From positions 1-16,759 of the forward strand of contig NZ_JBOZWW010000020.1 in NCBI RefSeq assembly GCF_050864855.1: a stretch of DNA of 16,759 nt. Direction: 5' to 3'. Below the pieces are notes generated by a model. It made no database searches. It was not told the origin of the DNA and saw nothing but the letters and a program-made list of their open reading frames with translations. Origin of the DNA: Cardinium hertigii_C. Its GTDB lineage: Bacteria; Bacteroidota; Bacteroidia; Cytophagales; Amoebophilaceae. A program made the translations under genes and the position numbers. Below, one piece after another: positions 1 to 8,209 of this stretch. Numbering within the stretch: position 1 is the first letter of the stretch; the number at the start of each line of letters is the position of its first letter.

Positions 1-255
1 CAGCGCATCGCAAGTATGCCGTATTCAACGATTGTACACTTTAAACAATTAAAAAAATCATGCTAAGCACTTTTAATAACTTGCTGGAAAATGGGAAAAA
101 TAGTATCTGAAAAATGTTGTCTATCACGTCAATTGATATAATAACTCGGAAGAAAAAACAACCCAAAGCTAGTACAGAAAACAGACCTTAACGTACAATA
201 ATTTCCAATATCCAAGGCGACCCCTATTTAAACGTTTTGTCATATTAGTTTTAAC

Positions 256-300
256 TTTATATCTTATATATATTACATAGTAATATATATAAGATATAAA
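256..300. repeat. Perfect 21-bp-arm palindrome, 3-nt loop
   Basis: Positions 256-276 are the exact reverse complement of 280-300, separated by ATA. All 21 pairs match, and only two of them are G:C. It lies between the left edge and the terminator that probably ends the minus-strand operon. It could be a cruciform-forming site, a bidirectional terminator or a protein-binding site. Its perfection in a low-complexity region suggests selection or recent origin, but AT-rich DNA does throw up palindromes. Confidence 0.6.
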
Positions 301-413
301 ATATTACTTAAAAAAACAAATATATCTAGACCAAAAGAAATATTCTGCTAAAAATGATTTTTTGTTTTTGAAACAAACGAGATAGGATAAACGAGAAAGA
401 TGGGATTATATAA

Positions 414-441
414 AAATAGCCTCTTTTTAAGGAGGCTATTT
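414..441 (-). terminator. Probable rho-independent terminator of the minus-strand operon
   Basis: Arms 414-423 (AAATAGCCTC) and 432-441 (GAGGCTATTT) are perfectly complementary around an 8-nt loop. Read on the minus strand the stem is followed by a T-rich tract, as expected for an intrinsic terminator. The nearest minus-strand gene end is the Rpn-like gene at 601, about 160 bp upstream. The right arm is nearly identical to the one at 12078-12088. Confidence 0.6.
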
Positions 442-600
442 CTAAATCTATATTATATTAACACCTAATCAAAAAAAACATAACCCCACAATTATAAGTA
501 TAAAACTTTATAATTACAAGTTTACGAATATAATTATATGTAGTTGATTATCAAGATGATAATTTTATATTCTAGTAAATAAATAAAAAATTTATTTATC

Positions 601-1524
601 TTACTTAAGATCTTGAATATCAGAAGGATATAAACCAGTAATAAGAACAATATCTTCTATAGAATAGCCCTTTGAAAGCATGGATTTAGCAATCTCAATC
701 TTTCCCTCTAGCTTTCCCTCTAGCTTTCCCTCTAGCTTTCCCTCTAGCTTTCCCTCTTCCCTATATTTTTGTGCTACAGTTCTCATAAGATTTTCTTTGT
801 CTTCTTTAGGAAAATGTTCCTTTATAATCTTTTCTAGATCTATATACTTATCTTCTGGTAGTTTGCTATCCGTATACCATAAAAAATTCCTTACATAAAT
901 ATAGCCTTTTTCCTTATCCAGGAAAAGACAAGATTTAAAGTTTTCTAAAAACTCTTCCCATAGATTTAAAATATCTCTTGCATAAACATACTTCATAAAA
1001 TATTCAAGCATTCCTAAATGCTGCTTCTTTTTAATTGCTTCATCTGGCATCGAATATAGGTCTACCAACTGGTAATCACCTCCCATAAACTCTTTAGCAA
1101 GACTATGATCTATAAACAAATCCCATAAACTTCTTGGAGCGTTAAAGGGTCTAGTACCGTGATACATTACGATCGGAATCACCAACGGTAACTTTGATTG
1201 ATGTTTTGTTTTATGCCTTTCTATCAATAAAAAAATATATTTCCATAGCTTAAACGCTGTCCAATAATTAGGACGCACTTCGGCTTCAATAAGGGTATAT
1301 ATAAACGCTTTTTCATTATTTTTCATCTTGATAGAGAATACCAAGTCACTAAATTTCTGCTTTAAATCTTCTTCTACGTAAGACTCTTTCTCTACTTTAA
1401 GGGTATTCAGATCCAGTATTGACTTACAGGATTCTGGTAAATAATGGCTGATAAACTCCTGGGCAGCTATTGGATCAGATAAGATCTTTTTCGCTAATCC
1501 ATCGTGCTTTAAATACTCTTTCAT
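601..1524 (-). CDS. Rpn/YhgA-like PD-(D/E)XK nuclease (transposase_31 family)
   Basis: This is a 307-residue protein of the Rpn (recombination-promoting nuclease, YhgA-like) family. The family shows DNA endonuclease activity and has been linked to recombination and phage defence. Seen: the HDG...DP...A..F...YLP N-terminus (about 7-30), the conserved SD (Asp60) and the LIEAE segment (Glu80, Glu82) of the PD-(D/E)XK fold. Most relatives read IEHQ there, so the third catalytic position appears changed from Gln to Glu. Residues 257-276 are an EGKL/EGKI repeat, followed by a helical tail with IAKSMLSKGY and ITGL motifs. The frame extends to a TTG at 1542, but ATG at 1522-1524 fits the family start better. 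An internal ATG at 784-786 could start a tail-only product of about 61 residues, as reported for other rpn genes. It lies about 120 bp downstream of gldN on the same strand. Confidence 0.8.
   Translation of the reverse strand: MKEYLKHDGLAKKILSDPIAAQEFISHYLPESCKSILDLNTLKVEKESYVEEDLKQKFSDLVFSIKMKNNEKAFIYTLIEAEVRPNYWTAFKLWKYIFLLIERHKTKHQSKLPLVIPIVMYHGTRPFNAPRSLWDLFIDHSLAKEFMGGDYQLVDLYSMPDEAIKKKQHLGMLEYFMKYVYARDILNLWEEFLENFKSCLFLDKEKGYIYVRNFLWYTDSKLPEDKYIDLEKIIKEHFPKEDKENLMRTVAQKYREEGKLEGKLEGKLEGKLEGKIEIAKSMLSKGYSIEDIVLITGLYPSDIQDLK
700..756 (-). repeat. 12-bp tandem repeat inside the Rpn-like gene
   Basis: The unit CTTTCCCTCTAG (plus-strand reading) occurs four times, then nine further bases. 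It encodes the EGKL repeat. The unit is a multiple of three, so copy-number change would lengthen or shorten the linker between nuclease and tail without breaking the frame. Confidence 0.9.
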
Positions 1525-1642
1525 AAAAATAGCTTGATACAAAGTGTTTGAGTAATGATTACTTAAATGTATTTAACATTACAAATATAATCTATTTACA
1601 TCTATTAAGTTACATAAAAGAATATTATATAGTCTATGCCTA

Positions 1643-2365
1643 TTAATACTCTGAAAGTAACTCTTCAAGATCTACATACTTGTCTTCTGAATCTAGTAGA
1701 TTATCACTATCGTCTACTTTTAAGATGGTGCTGTCAAATAATCTAAGTGTAAAAGCATCTATCCAATTTAGGTTTTCTGCTGCATTGGACCTATTGTACC
1801 AACAGACTGATTCAAATGGTAAAGTGTTAAAATAGGCTACTACATCTTTATACTTAAACGTAGCTATGGTATGATCTAAATAAGTAGGCGGATGGTTTTT
1901 ACCAGGAACTATTAACTGAATGGACTCTATATCATACACCTGTCTAGCTGTAACCTTATCAAATAGTATATGCTCTACCAATCTTAACAGCGCCATCTCA
2001 CTGGGGTAAAATTCATTAGGCGTATTTTGAGAAGCACTATTTCCGGGTTCAATTTGCAAGTTTTTTAAGAATTGTTTTTTATCCATAACTGCCGTAAGGG
2101 TATCATCCTGATAGGGTATTAGTACATCTGCTTTTACTCCTTCTACCAGCACTTTAGATATCTCTTTTCCAGTCATAAAACATGAACTGTTTTGTCGATT
2201 ATTTAAAGGGATATCCCTCCAAACTTTTATGGCATATAAGATATATGCTCTATCTATAGGACGAATGGAATGGGGATTATAGCTTTTAGCTAAATGGTGG
2301 CCATAGGATAAATGGGTCGAGCTGAAAAAGAAACATAAAACAAAAAAAGAATTATTTACAGACAT
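1643..2365 (-). CDS. gldN: GldN/PorN-like periplasmic T9SS/gliding protein
   Basis: GldN partners GldK in the periplasmic ring of the type IX secretion (T9SS) and gliding apparatus, and GldM contacts it from the inner membrane. The 240-residue product starts with a hydrophobic signal peptide (about 1-21, NSFFVLCFFFSS). It then has the family's RPIDRAYILYAIKVWRDIPL block, a GKEISKVLVEGVKADVLIPYQ segment, and a VEHILFDKVTARQVYDIESI segment matching the GldN FDK...RI.gI region. It is shorter than Flavobacterium GldN (over 300 residues) and its C-terminus is acidic. ATG at 2363-2365 lies 4 bp after the gldM stop, so the two are probably translationally coupled. Identification rests on motifs plus its position as fourth gene of a gldKLMN block. 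Confidence 0.85.
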   Translation of the reverse strand: MSVNNSFFVLCFFFSSTHLSYGHHLAKSYNPHSIRPIDRAYILYAIKVWRDIPLNNRQNSSCFMTGKEISKVLVEGVKADVLIPYQDDTLTAVMDKKQFLKNLQIEPGNSASQNTPNEFYPSEMALLRLVEHILFDKVTARQVYDIESIQLIVPGKNHPPTYLDHTIATFKYKDVVAYFNTLPFESVCWYNRSNAAENLNWIDAFTLRLFDSTILKVDDSDNLLDSEDKYVDLEELLSEY

Positions 2366-2369
2366 AGGG

Positions 2370-3950
2370 TTAATGGAGTATGATATTAAAACAGGATCTA
2401 TCTACAATCGTTTCTATTTCATCTTTAAAGTTTTTTCTTTCTAGTTTTTTTATTTGTACTACCAAGCGATCACCTGGTTTGGCTAAAGAAGCTATCCGAT
2501 ACAAATCTGCAATGGTTTGGTTTACCTGTAACGTCTGTATAGGTCTACTACCCCTTGCTAAGGTAATAACCCATTCTACTACCTGATACCTAGCATCTTT
2601 GGGTAAAAAAGCTTTAAAATGGTTATTGGGAATTACTTGTGTTTCTAAACTCCTAAGCCCAGATGCAGGAAGGCCTACTTGGGGATCAATAGGTTTATTA
2701 TTACTGGTAAGGGTAATTTGTGGGGTTGGAATGGATTGTACATTAAAAGACTCTGTACCGATTAGGTGACCTGATTGGTATACTTTTAACTTTACCTCTT
2801 TGGAAGTAGGAATAATGGTTACAATTCCTTTTTTAGTACCTGGTATAGCTATACCACCTTCTGCCTTAAAAGTAGGATTATAGGTTATGCCTAAAGATGG
2901 AACTTGAATGTTTAGTTCGTTCCCACAATTATAATATAACGACTGAACTGCAACAGATTTTACTTGTATTACTGGTTTGGCTACTAGGTAAGAAATATTT
3001 TCTGTAAGAACAGACTCTTTACCTCCTGGTAGTTTTAACTTTATAGAGGCTTTAAAGCTCTTTTGGGAAAAGCCCTGGTCGTCGTATTTACCAGGTGAAG
3101 CAGTAAAAGAAACTTTTCCTATGCCGTCTTGTACTAAAATGGGCTCGTCATTGATACACATCTCTGGTGATACAGCAGACGAAGCTGCTGATAAAATTAA
3201 ATCTGCCTCATACTTGCTACCAGCTGGAACAATATAGGATTTTGTATGGGCTAGTAATTTAAATTGATCAAATTTAACGTCACTAGCGCCTAAATGATGG
3301 CCCAGTCTATTAATGGCATCTGCTTCTGTAGCAACCACTTCAGAGGAAAACTGGCTTAGTGTTGCCAATGCTGCACACAGGGGAGTATCCTCAAAATTTA
3401 ATCCTACAAAATCTTTGCTGGATTGATTTGGATTTTTACTGAAAAATGGATGGTCTTTGCCATCAAAAGCAATAGAAAGATAGGTATGATCGGTTTTCTC
3501 AGATATATGGGCTATATAGTGACTTAATTTGTTTTGTAACATAGTGCCTTCTCCCTGGTTACACATCAAACGAGATACAGTACCACTGTTTTTAAGACCT
3601 TTGGGTAAGTTAGTGGTGGGATCTATTCCGCCTGATAAGGTAATCAACTGATCTTTTAAGTTATCTATATAAGCTAATAGGTCTAAAGTTTCCTTATGAA
3701 TAGAGACTACTTTCACTAGTATTTTGACATCTATGGGACGATTACCCATATCTGAAACGGTTGTTTTTAGTGACTGAATGGAATGTTCATTTTGGGTTAA
3801 TTGTAGCGCTTTACTTTTATCGATACTTGCGCTCAACAGCATAAATTTATCCAATACGCTAGAGCTCACTTGAATGGCCAACATAGCCGTTAATACTAAA
3901 TACATTACACCTATCATTTTTTGTCTAGGTGTTAACTTGGCTATAGGCAT
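2370..3950 (-). CDS. gldM: GldM/PorM-like motor shaft of the T9SS/gliding machine
   Basis: GldM has one transmembrane helix inside the GldL ring and a long periplasmic shaft that carries motor torque to GldK/GldN. The first 35 residues carry the hallmark LTPRQKMIGVMYLVLTAMLA, with Arg9 in the position reported as important for the GldLM proton motor. The remaining residues form a large periplasmic region, first helical and then beta-rich, matching the D1-D4 layout. The 526-residue length equals that of Flavobacterium GldM (just over 500), so this member is not shortened, unlike its neighbours. The ATG at 3948-3950 lies 34 bp after gldL, and the stop is 4 bp before gldN. No frameshift is visible. 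Confidence 0.93.
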   Translation of the reverse strand: MPIAKLTPRQKMIGVMYLVLTAMLAIQVSSSVLDKFMLLSASIDKSKALQLTQNEHSIQSLKTTVSDMGNRPIDVKILVKVVSIHKETLDLLAYIDNLKDQLITLSGGIDPTTNLPKGLKNSGTVSRLMCNQGEGTMLQNKLSHYIAHISEKTDHTYLSIAFDGKDHPFFSKNPNQSSKDFVGLNFEDTPLCAALATLSQFSSEVVATEADAINRLGHHLGASDVKFDQFKLLAHTKSYIVPAGSKYEADLILSAASSAVSPEMCINDEPILVQDGIGKVSFTASPGKYDDQGFSQKSFKASIKLKLPGGKESVLTENISYLVAKPVIQVKSVAVQSLYYNCGNELNIQVPSLGITYNPTFKAEGGIAIPGTKKGIVTIIPTSKEVKLKVYQSGHLIGTESFNVQSIPTPQITLTSNNKPIDPQVGLPASGLRSLETQVIPNNHFKAFLPKDARYQVVEWVITLARGSRPIQTLQVNQTIADLYRIASLAKPGDRLVVQIKKLERKNFKDEIETIVDRSCFNIILH

Positions 3951-3984
3951 ACTAGCTTAAATAGATGTTTTAAACATGAAACCA

Positions 3985-4440
3985 TTAACGCTTAAAAGCC
4001 TTTAAACTATTGCTATATATCTCATTCAATACAGTGAGCTTTTCATTGAGAGAGGTAAGCTCCTTTTTAAATTTTATAGCTTCATTTCCTGCTTCTTCTA
4101 TTTCTTTTAACGATTTTTTATAAAATGCATTCATAGCGCATAATGTATGGGTCATGGATTCCATGTGATTAATATAATTACTCCATTTATCTTCAAAATC
4201 AGTTGGTAAATTAGGATGGCTCTCAGAGCCACTGATTGATTTTTCTTTAGGTTCAAAGGCACTTAAAAAGAAAATTAATGCTTCGGTAGATAGACCTATA
4301 CCCAACATTAGGCTACCTCCAGGTAGGTTTAATAGTTTAAACATCGCCCCTAAGATTACAACGGATGCACCAATATTATAGACAAAGAGCATTATCGTTT
4401 TATAAAACTTATCTTTAAATGAATTATTTATTTGATGCAT
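3985..4440 (-). CDS. gldL: GldL/PorL-like inner-membrane proton-motor ring protein
   Basis: GldL forms the inner-membrane ring around GldM and uses the proton gradient to drive type IX secretion and gliding. Two transmembrane segments are visible at about 15-37 and 42-61. Between and within them lies the family signature: GASVVILGAMFKLLNLPGG, then STEALIFFLSAFEP. Glu53 in the second helix corresponds by alignment to the essential glutamate of the motor. The C-terminal cytoplasmic part (65-151) is a predicted coiled coil. At 151 residues it is shorter than Flavobacterium GldL (about 215), the loss being in the C-terminal tail. The ATG at 4438-4440 lies 26 bp after the gldK stop. Confidence 0.93.
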   Translation of the reverse strand: MHQINNSFKDKFYKTIMLFVYNIGASVVILGAMFKLLNLPGGSLMLGIGLSTEALIFFLSAFEPKEKSISGSESHPNLPTDFEDKWSNYINHMESMTHTLCAMNAFYKKSLKEIEEAGNEAIKFKKELTSLNEKLTVLNEIYSNSLKAFKR

Positions 4441-4466
4441 GATATCCTAAAAGTTTAATGAAATAT

Positions 4467-5492
4467 TTATACAGCTGACATCACACACCTAAAACCAATG
4501 TAGCATCTGGCTACCTCTTGGTTTTCAAAGTCACAAACACCTGTTTGTAGGGCATAGGCATAATCTTTCCAAGATCCGCCTTTTATAACCCTAAAAACAG
4601 TTTTGTCAGATATATCAATAGAGCGTTCGGATCTATCTTTATAAATCGCTATAGGACTATAAACATCTTGACACCATTCTGAAACATTGCCAGCCATATC
4701 ATAAAGCCCATAGCCATTAGGGGGAAAAGCTTTTACCGGAGAAGTATAGGTATAACCAGAGGCTGAATAGTTCCCTTTGGTAACCTTAAAATTAGCCAGT
4801 AGATTGCCTTTGGTATCTCTTACATTAGGTCCTCCCCATGGATATTGGGAAGAAGAGCTGCCTCCTTTGGCTGCATATTCCCATTCTAAAGCAGTTGGAA
4901 GCCTAAAATCAGGGGCGGGAGGAAGGCCTTTAGAGGCTAAATATTTATTCCTATAAATAGATCTAACGCGGGCAAACTGTTGGGCTGCTTCAAAGGTGAT
5001 ACCTACTATAGGGCGATCTGAAAAACCTGGATCATTACAATAACTGGTCCCAAAGGAATCGTCCATAAACATAAACCCAAAGTCTCTTTGCCAGCTATTC
5101 ATATCTGGCATTAGTTTGGCGTTTATATACTCTATATCTAAGCCATAGGCTTCTGGATCGGATTTAACGATATCTAGAAAAGCAAAGTATTGGGCTATTG
5201 TTACTTCTGTTTCATCCATGTAAAAGGGACCTACTGTTTTAACTTCGGTGACATGGGTACTGGGAATAACAGATTGGTTTACACCTCCACCCATTAAAAA
5301 GGTGCCTGAAGGTATTAAAACCATGCCAAAGGGGGCATGCCTTTTCCAAACAAACTTACGTTTGTTCTTGTTACCGATAATCTCTCCTTTTTCGTCCACA
5401 ATAATCCGCGAACTGGAAAAAGATCTATCAGAAAATAAACATAAAACAGGTAAAACGTACTTGAAAAATTTAAATGATATACCTTTATTCAT
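4467..5492 (-). CDS. gldK: GldK/PorK-like FGE-fold protein of the T9SS ring
   Basis: GldK belongs to the formylglycine-generating-enzyme (SUMF1) superfamily; with GldN it forms the periplasmic ring under the outer membrane. The FGE-fold signature is clear: MVLIPSGTFLMGGG, DETEVTIAQYFAFL, DFRLPTALEWEYAAKGG, GLYDMAGNVSEWCQDVYS, VIKGGSW and GFRCV. I chose ATG at 5490-5492 because it gives a normal signal peptide (MNKGISFKFFKYVLPVLCLF). The frame extends to GTG at 5517-5519, which overlaps the traG stop as GTGA; if used, the protein has 350 residues, not 341. Flavobacterium GldK is a lipoprotein of over 450 residues. Here the protein is shorter and the lipobox (LPVLC) is poor, so lipidation is uncertain. 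Confidence 0.9.
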   Translation of the reverse strand: MNKGISFKFFKYVLPVLCLFSDRSFSSSRIIVDEKGEIIGNKNKRKFVWKRHAPFGMVLIPSGTFLMGGGVNQSVIPSTHVTEVKTVGPFYMDETEVTIAQYFAFLDIVKSDPEAYGLDIEYINAKLMPDMNSWQRDFGFMFMDDSFGTSYCNDPGFSDRPIVGITFEAAQQFARVRSIYRNKYLASKGLPPAPDFRLPTALEWEYAAKGGSSSSQYPWGGPNVRDTKGNLLANFKVTKGNYSASGYTYTSPVKAFPPNGYGLYDMAGNVSEWCQDVYSPIAIYKDRSERSIDISDKTVFRVIKGGSWKDYAYALQTGVCDFENQEVARCYIGFRCVMSAV

Positions 5493-5515
5493 ATTACTAT
5501 ACTTTACAATATTTG

Positions 5516-7414
5516 TCACACAATCAGTGTATTAACTTCTTCTTTAATTCTTCTTGTATTTTCAATAATAGATGCAGCATCAATTACTGCCACATCTGGT
5601 AATTCTTTTAGATACTTATTTTTAAACTGTTTGTCGTAATCTGAGACAGGTTTAAATTGTTCCTGGAAAAACGCACCCTCACTCTCTACTACTTTTCCTG
5701 CAAAGTAGCCAACTTTAAAATGTGAAAACTCATTAGACTCGATTACGTCTTTATCATGTATAGTCACGTTTTCTCCTCGGGTAGTATTGGGACCTTTAGC
5801 ATTAGAATGATAAGTTTCTGAGGAACTAGTAGATTTTACGATATGCGCTTCTTTACCAAATAAAGAACTGGCATAACCTAATGATTCAACCCCACAACTC
5901 CCTATAAATTGATTGGTTAATATATCTCTGAGTTTTTTAGCTCCTCCATGGCCATATGTATCCTCTAATTGCGCATTAGATTGAATACAAGCAATCGTAC
6001 TAATTCCATATTTCCTAGCCGTAGCAGGTACTTCTGAAATATCCGGTATATACAACGTAGGCAACTCATCTATGGCTACGAAGCTTTTGGTTCTACCATG
6101 TCCATACATAGATTTAAAACATACTGTAAGGAGCAAGGATATTACTGGACTAAATGCTGATTTAGCAGGGGGAAAGTTTCCAATACATAGTAGAGTAGGC
6201 GCATTGCCATCATTGATCGTCAGGTTTATTTCATTTTTACTTAACACCCAAAACAAATCATTATTTATAAGGGGAAGTAAACTAGTTTTAAAACTGGCTA
6301 GAATACCTATTAATTGGGCGGATGACTTCTCTCCTCCTTTATACGCATCAAATATAGAACTAGAATATATATAGGCTTCTTCATCTTGTTCTATTAAACC
6401 TAATAGCTTATCTATAGGTTTTGTAGATAACATCAATACATGGGGTAACGTACAATACTTTGGGGCTTTATTAGACAAATATATGATCATCCCCTGTAAA
6501 AGCGATTTAGTACTTACATGCCAAAAATCATCCTTTTTCCCAGGATTAAGGTTTTTTAACAATACCGTTACATATTCTTCTAAATAGGCTCTATTTGATA
6601 TATAAACGGGATCTATGGGATTTATACGGCTGCTTTTATTCAGTTCGGTGAAATTAATCGTTTTGAACGAAAACTTTTTTCTCTCTTTTTCTGGCAACCT
6701 GTAATAGCAATTATAGACAAATTTAGATAAACAGCACTTTGCTTGGGAATCTATTTGAATCCCTTCAAAATTATAATCATATACAATCCCACAATAGCCT
6801 TTTTTAATCATTTCGTAAAGTATCGGCTCTAAAACATAGATGCTTTTACCACTTCCAGCGCCACCTAAGATATAGATACCTCTTTGGGGATTATTGATTG
6901 GTAGTTTACCACTTTTAGTAGGTATAGCTATACTAAAAGGTGATTTTTTGTCGTAGCATTTTGGAAGGCTTATCGCCTTTTTATCCCTTTTTACAAAAGG
7001 TTTTATATCTCCATGAGACCAAAATGGGATAGCGAAATAGACCAAAAAAAGTATAAACAAATGGGAAGGAAAATAGGTATATGACTTTAAACAATTATAG
7101 GAATATAGATATAGACATGTTCTTTCAAAATAGACAAAACAAATCGTAAATATTAACCAGAAAGAAAGTATTATAAGAGGTATCCAACTTTTATTTTTAT
7201 CAAATGCATTGGCTATAAATGTTTTCAATCGATCCCAGGCTAAAAAGGAAATAGAACCTACTAAAATTAGCCTAGTATGTAACCCATATTTTGACTTAAA
7301 TGCGTATTCAACGGCCCATTTAAGATAACGGTCGTTTAGATGGATACCACTTAATTTCAGCCAATAAAGTGCTTGAAACAAAAATAAGGCTAGAAAAAAA
7401 TAAAATACTACCAT
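5516..7414 (-). CDS. VirD4/TraG-family type IV coupling protein
   Basis: Coupling proteins are inner-membrane ATPases that deliver the relaxase-DNA complex to a type IV secretion channel. The 632-residue protein has four hydrophobic N-terminal segments (about 3-20, 48-60, 77-97 and 115-132) and a Walker A GGAGSGKS at 184-191. The Walker B is FVAIDE at 445-450, followed by LPTLY and ARKYGISTIACIQSNAQL, the TraG/TraD C-terminal ATPase pattern. ATG at 7412-7414 overlaps the stop of the preceding small ORF (TAATG). Its TGA overlaps the possible GTG start of gldK. It probably works with the relaxase encoded divergently at 8771. No other transfer-channel gene is in the window, so the plasmid may rely on a channel encoded elsewhere. 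Confidence 0.88.
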   Translation of the reverse strand: MVVFYFFLALFLFQALYWLKLSGIHLNDRYLKWAVEYAFKSKYGLHTRLILVGSISFLAWDRLKTFIANAFDKNKSWIPLIILSFWLIFTICFVYFERTCLYLYSYNCLKSYTYFPSHLFILFLVYFAIPFWSHGDIKPFVKRDKKAISLPKCYDKKSPFSIAIPTKSGKLPINNPQRGIYILGGAGSGKSIYVLEPILYEMIKKGYCGIVYDYNFEGIQIDSQAKCCLSKFVYNCYYRLPEKERKKFSFKTINFTELNKSSRINPIDPVYISNRAYLEEYVTVLLKNLNPGKKDDFWHVSTKSLLQGMIIYLSNKAPKYCTLPHVLMLSTKPIDKLLGLIEQDEEAYIYSSSIFDAYKGGEKSSAQLIGILASFKTSLLPLINNDLFWVLSKNEINLTINDGNAPTLLCIGNFPPAKSAFSPVISLLLTVCFKSMYGHGRTKSFVAIDELPTLYIPDISEVPATARKYGISTIACIQSNAQLEDTYGHGGAKKLRDILTNQFIGSCGVESLGYASSLFGKEAHIVKSTSSSETYHSNAKGPNTTRGENVTIHDKDVIESNEFSHFKVGYFAGKVVESEGAFFQEQFKPVSDYDKQFKNKYLKELPDVAVIDAASIIENTRRIKEEVNTLIV

Positions 7415-7581
7415 TAGTACCTAAATGGTTTTCTTTTTACTAGTTTTCTGCTTCTATATCCGTTTCCTATAACGCTTACTATTTTTTTCTGTATAGATAA
7501 TCCAGAAGCTTTAATAAAAGCGTTCATATCAACACCTGACTGAATTAGTTTTTCTAATATTTTTTTAATTTTATCTTCCAT
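7414..7581 (-). CDS. 55-aa small protein, N-terminal half of the sORF family
   Basis: Reading from ATG at 7579-7581 gives MEDKIKKILEKLIQSGVDMN followed by FIKASGLSIQ. It closely parallels the start of the 90-residue protein at 8210-8482 (MEDKIKSMVDELIKEGVDLE, LKASGLSIK). The similarity ends after about 33 residues and a basic tail follows. The DNA at 7495-7585 is visibly related to 8395-8485, so this is probably a truncated duplicate. Its TAA overlaps the traG ATG, so translation may be coupled to traG even if the peptide has no function. It could be called a pseudogene. Confidence 0.55.
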   Translation of the reverse strand: MEDKIKKILEKLIQSGVDMNAFIKASGLSIQKKIVSVIGNGYRSRKLVKRKPFRY

Positions 7582-7613
7582 ATTTTTATAATATTTATAT
7601 GGTTAATATATAT

Positions 7614-7802
7614 CTAATTAAAAATATTATTTTTATTTTTTATACTGGATTCTAATTTATCTATTATTGGGTAAGGTATATCTGTTACTTTAACTATTTC
7701 ATCTTTTTTATAACCTAGAAATATCATTTTATTTGCTATTTCTATTGTTCTTTCTTTATATCCTATATACTTTCCATAACATGTATAATTACTTTTCATC
7801 AT
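7614..7802 (-). CDS. 62-aa small protein, Rpn-tail-like C-terminal half
   Basis: The protein contains YGKYIGY, then IEIANKMIFLGYKKDEIVKVTDI. It matches the C-terminal half of the 90-residue protein (YGRYVGA, LEIAYRMIDLGYKKDEIVKVTGM) and the tail of the Rpn-like protein (IEIAKSMLSKGYSIEDIVLITGL). It starts ATG-ATG at 7802. The N-terminal half present in the larger paralogue is missing, while the next ORF downstream has only that half. It is small, soluble and Lys/Ile-rich. Possible roles are a stand-alone dimerisation or inhibitory module for Rpn-like nucleases, or a decaying duplicate. Confidence 0.55.
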   Translation of the reverse strand: MMKSNYTCYGKYIGYKERTIEIANKMIFLGYKKDEIVKVTDIPYPIIDKLESSIKNKNNIFN

Positions 7803-7856
7803 GACAGTATTTATTATTATTTTATACTATGTAATATAGTAAAATTTTTTAAAAAT

Positions 7857-8114
7857 TCATAATATTTTAGTATTAAAAATACTTTCTAATTCTTTTAATT
7901 TTTCATTAGATATTCCTGTTATGTTAGTTATTTCTTTTTTTTCATAACCAATTACTATCATTTTACATGCTATTTCTAGTAGTTTTTTTTTAGCTTTTAT
8001 ATATTTTTCATGGTCTATAAGATTTATTTTTTTTATTTCTTTTTTAGGTACTTTATATTTTTTTAGACTAATATATTTATCAACTACTGATGTGATAAAA
8101 TTTTCTACATTCAT
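7857..8114 (-). CDS. 85-aa small protein of the Rpn-tail-like family
   Basis: The second half reads KKLLEIACKMIVIGYEKKEITNITGI and then KLKELES, clearly related to the tail of the Rpn-like nuclease and to the neighbouring small proteins. The first 40 residues are Lys-rich and diverge from the paralogues. No membrane segment or signal peptide is visible. ATG at 8112-8114 is the first start in the frame. Base composition is extremely AT-rich and Lys/Ile use is high, so some drift is likely. The shared module makes a real gene more likely than chance. Confidence 0.55.
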   Translation of the reverse strand: MNVENFITSVVDKYISLKKYKVPKKEIKKINLIDHEKYIKAKKKLLEIACKMIVIGYEKKEITNITGISNEKLKELESIFNTKIL

Positions 8115-8209
8115 TTTACTTTTATTTTACATGTTTTTTTACATTTTTATTTATATAATATAGTTTAATTTTATTAAAAATCATAATTTTTTAGTATTAA
8201 AAATACAAT

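Larger units (their letters stand above)
1..600. other. AT-rich stretch without a confident gene
   Basis: No convincing gene is visible on either strand. Frame 1 is open from the window edge to a TAA at 64-66 and would encode about 21 residues ending in LKKSC; this could be the 3' end of a gene entering from the left, but it is too short to identify. The rest has frequent stops in all frames. The region carries a long AT palindrome (256-300), a GC-containing hairpin (414-441) and an AT-only hairpin just beyond the Rpn-like gene stop (arms 576-583 and 591-598). Confidence 0.5.

Noticed and set aside
680..898. Plus-strand ORF with FPSS repeats
   Set aside because: It is the antisense image of the EGKL repeat in the Rpn-like gene, with no independent support.
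601..1524. Active transposase of an insertion sequence
   Set aside because: The Rpn family was once named transposase_31, but no terminal inverted repeats or target duplication flank this gene.
5248..5535. Plus-strand 95-aa ORF across the gldK start
   Set aside because: It lies antisense to the gldK N-terminus, which has clear family motifs.
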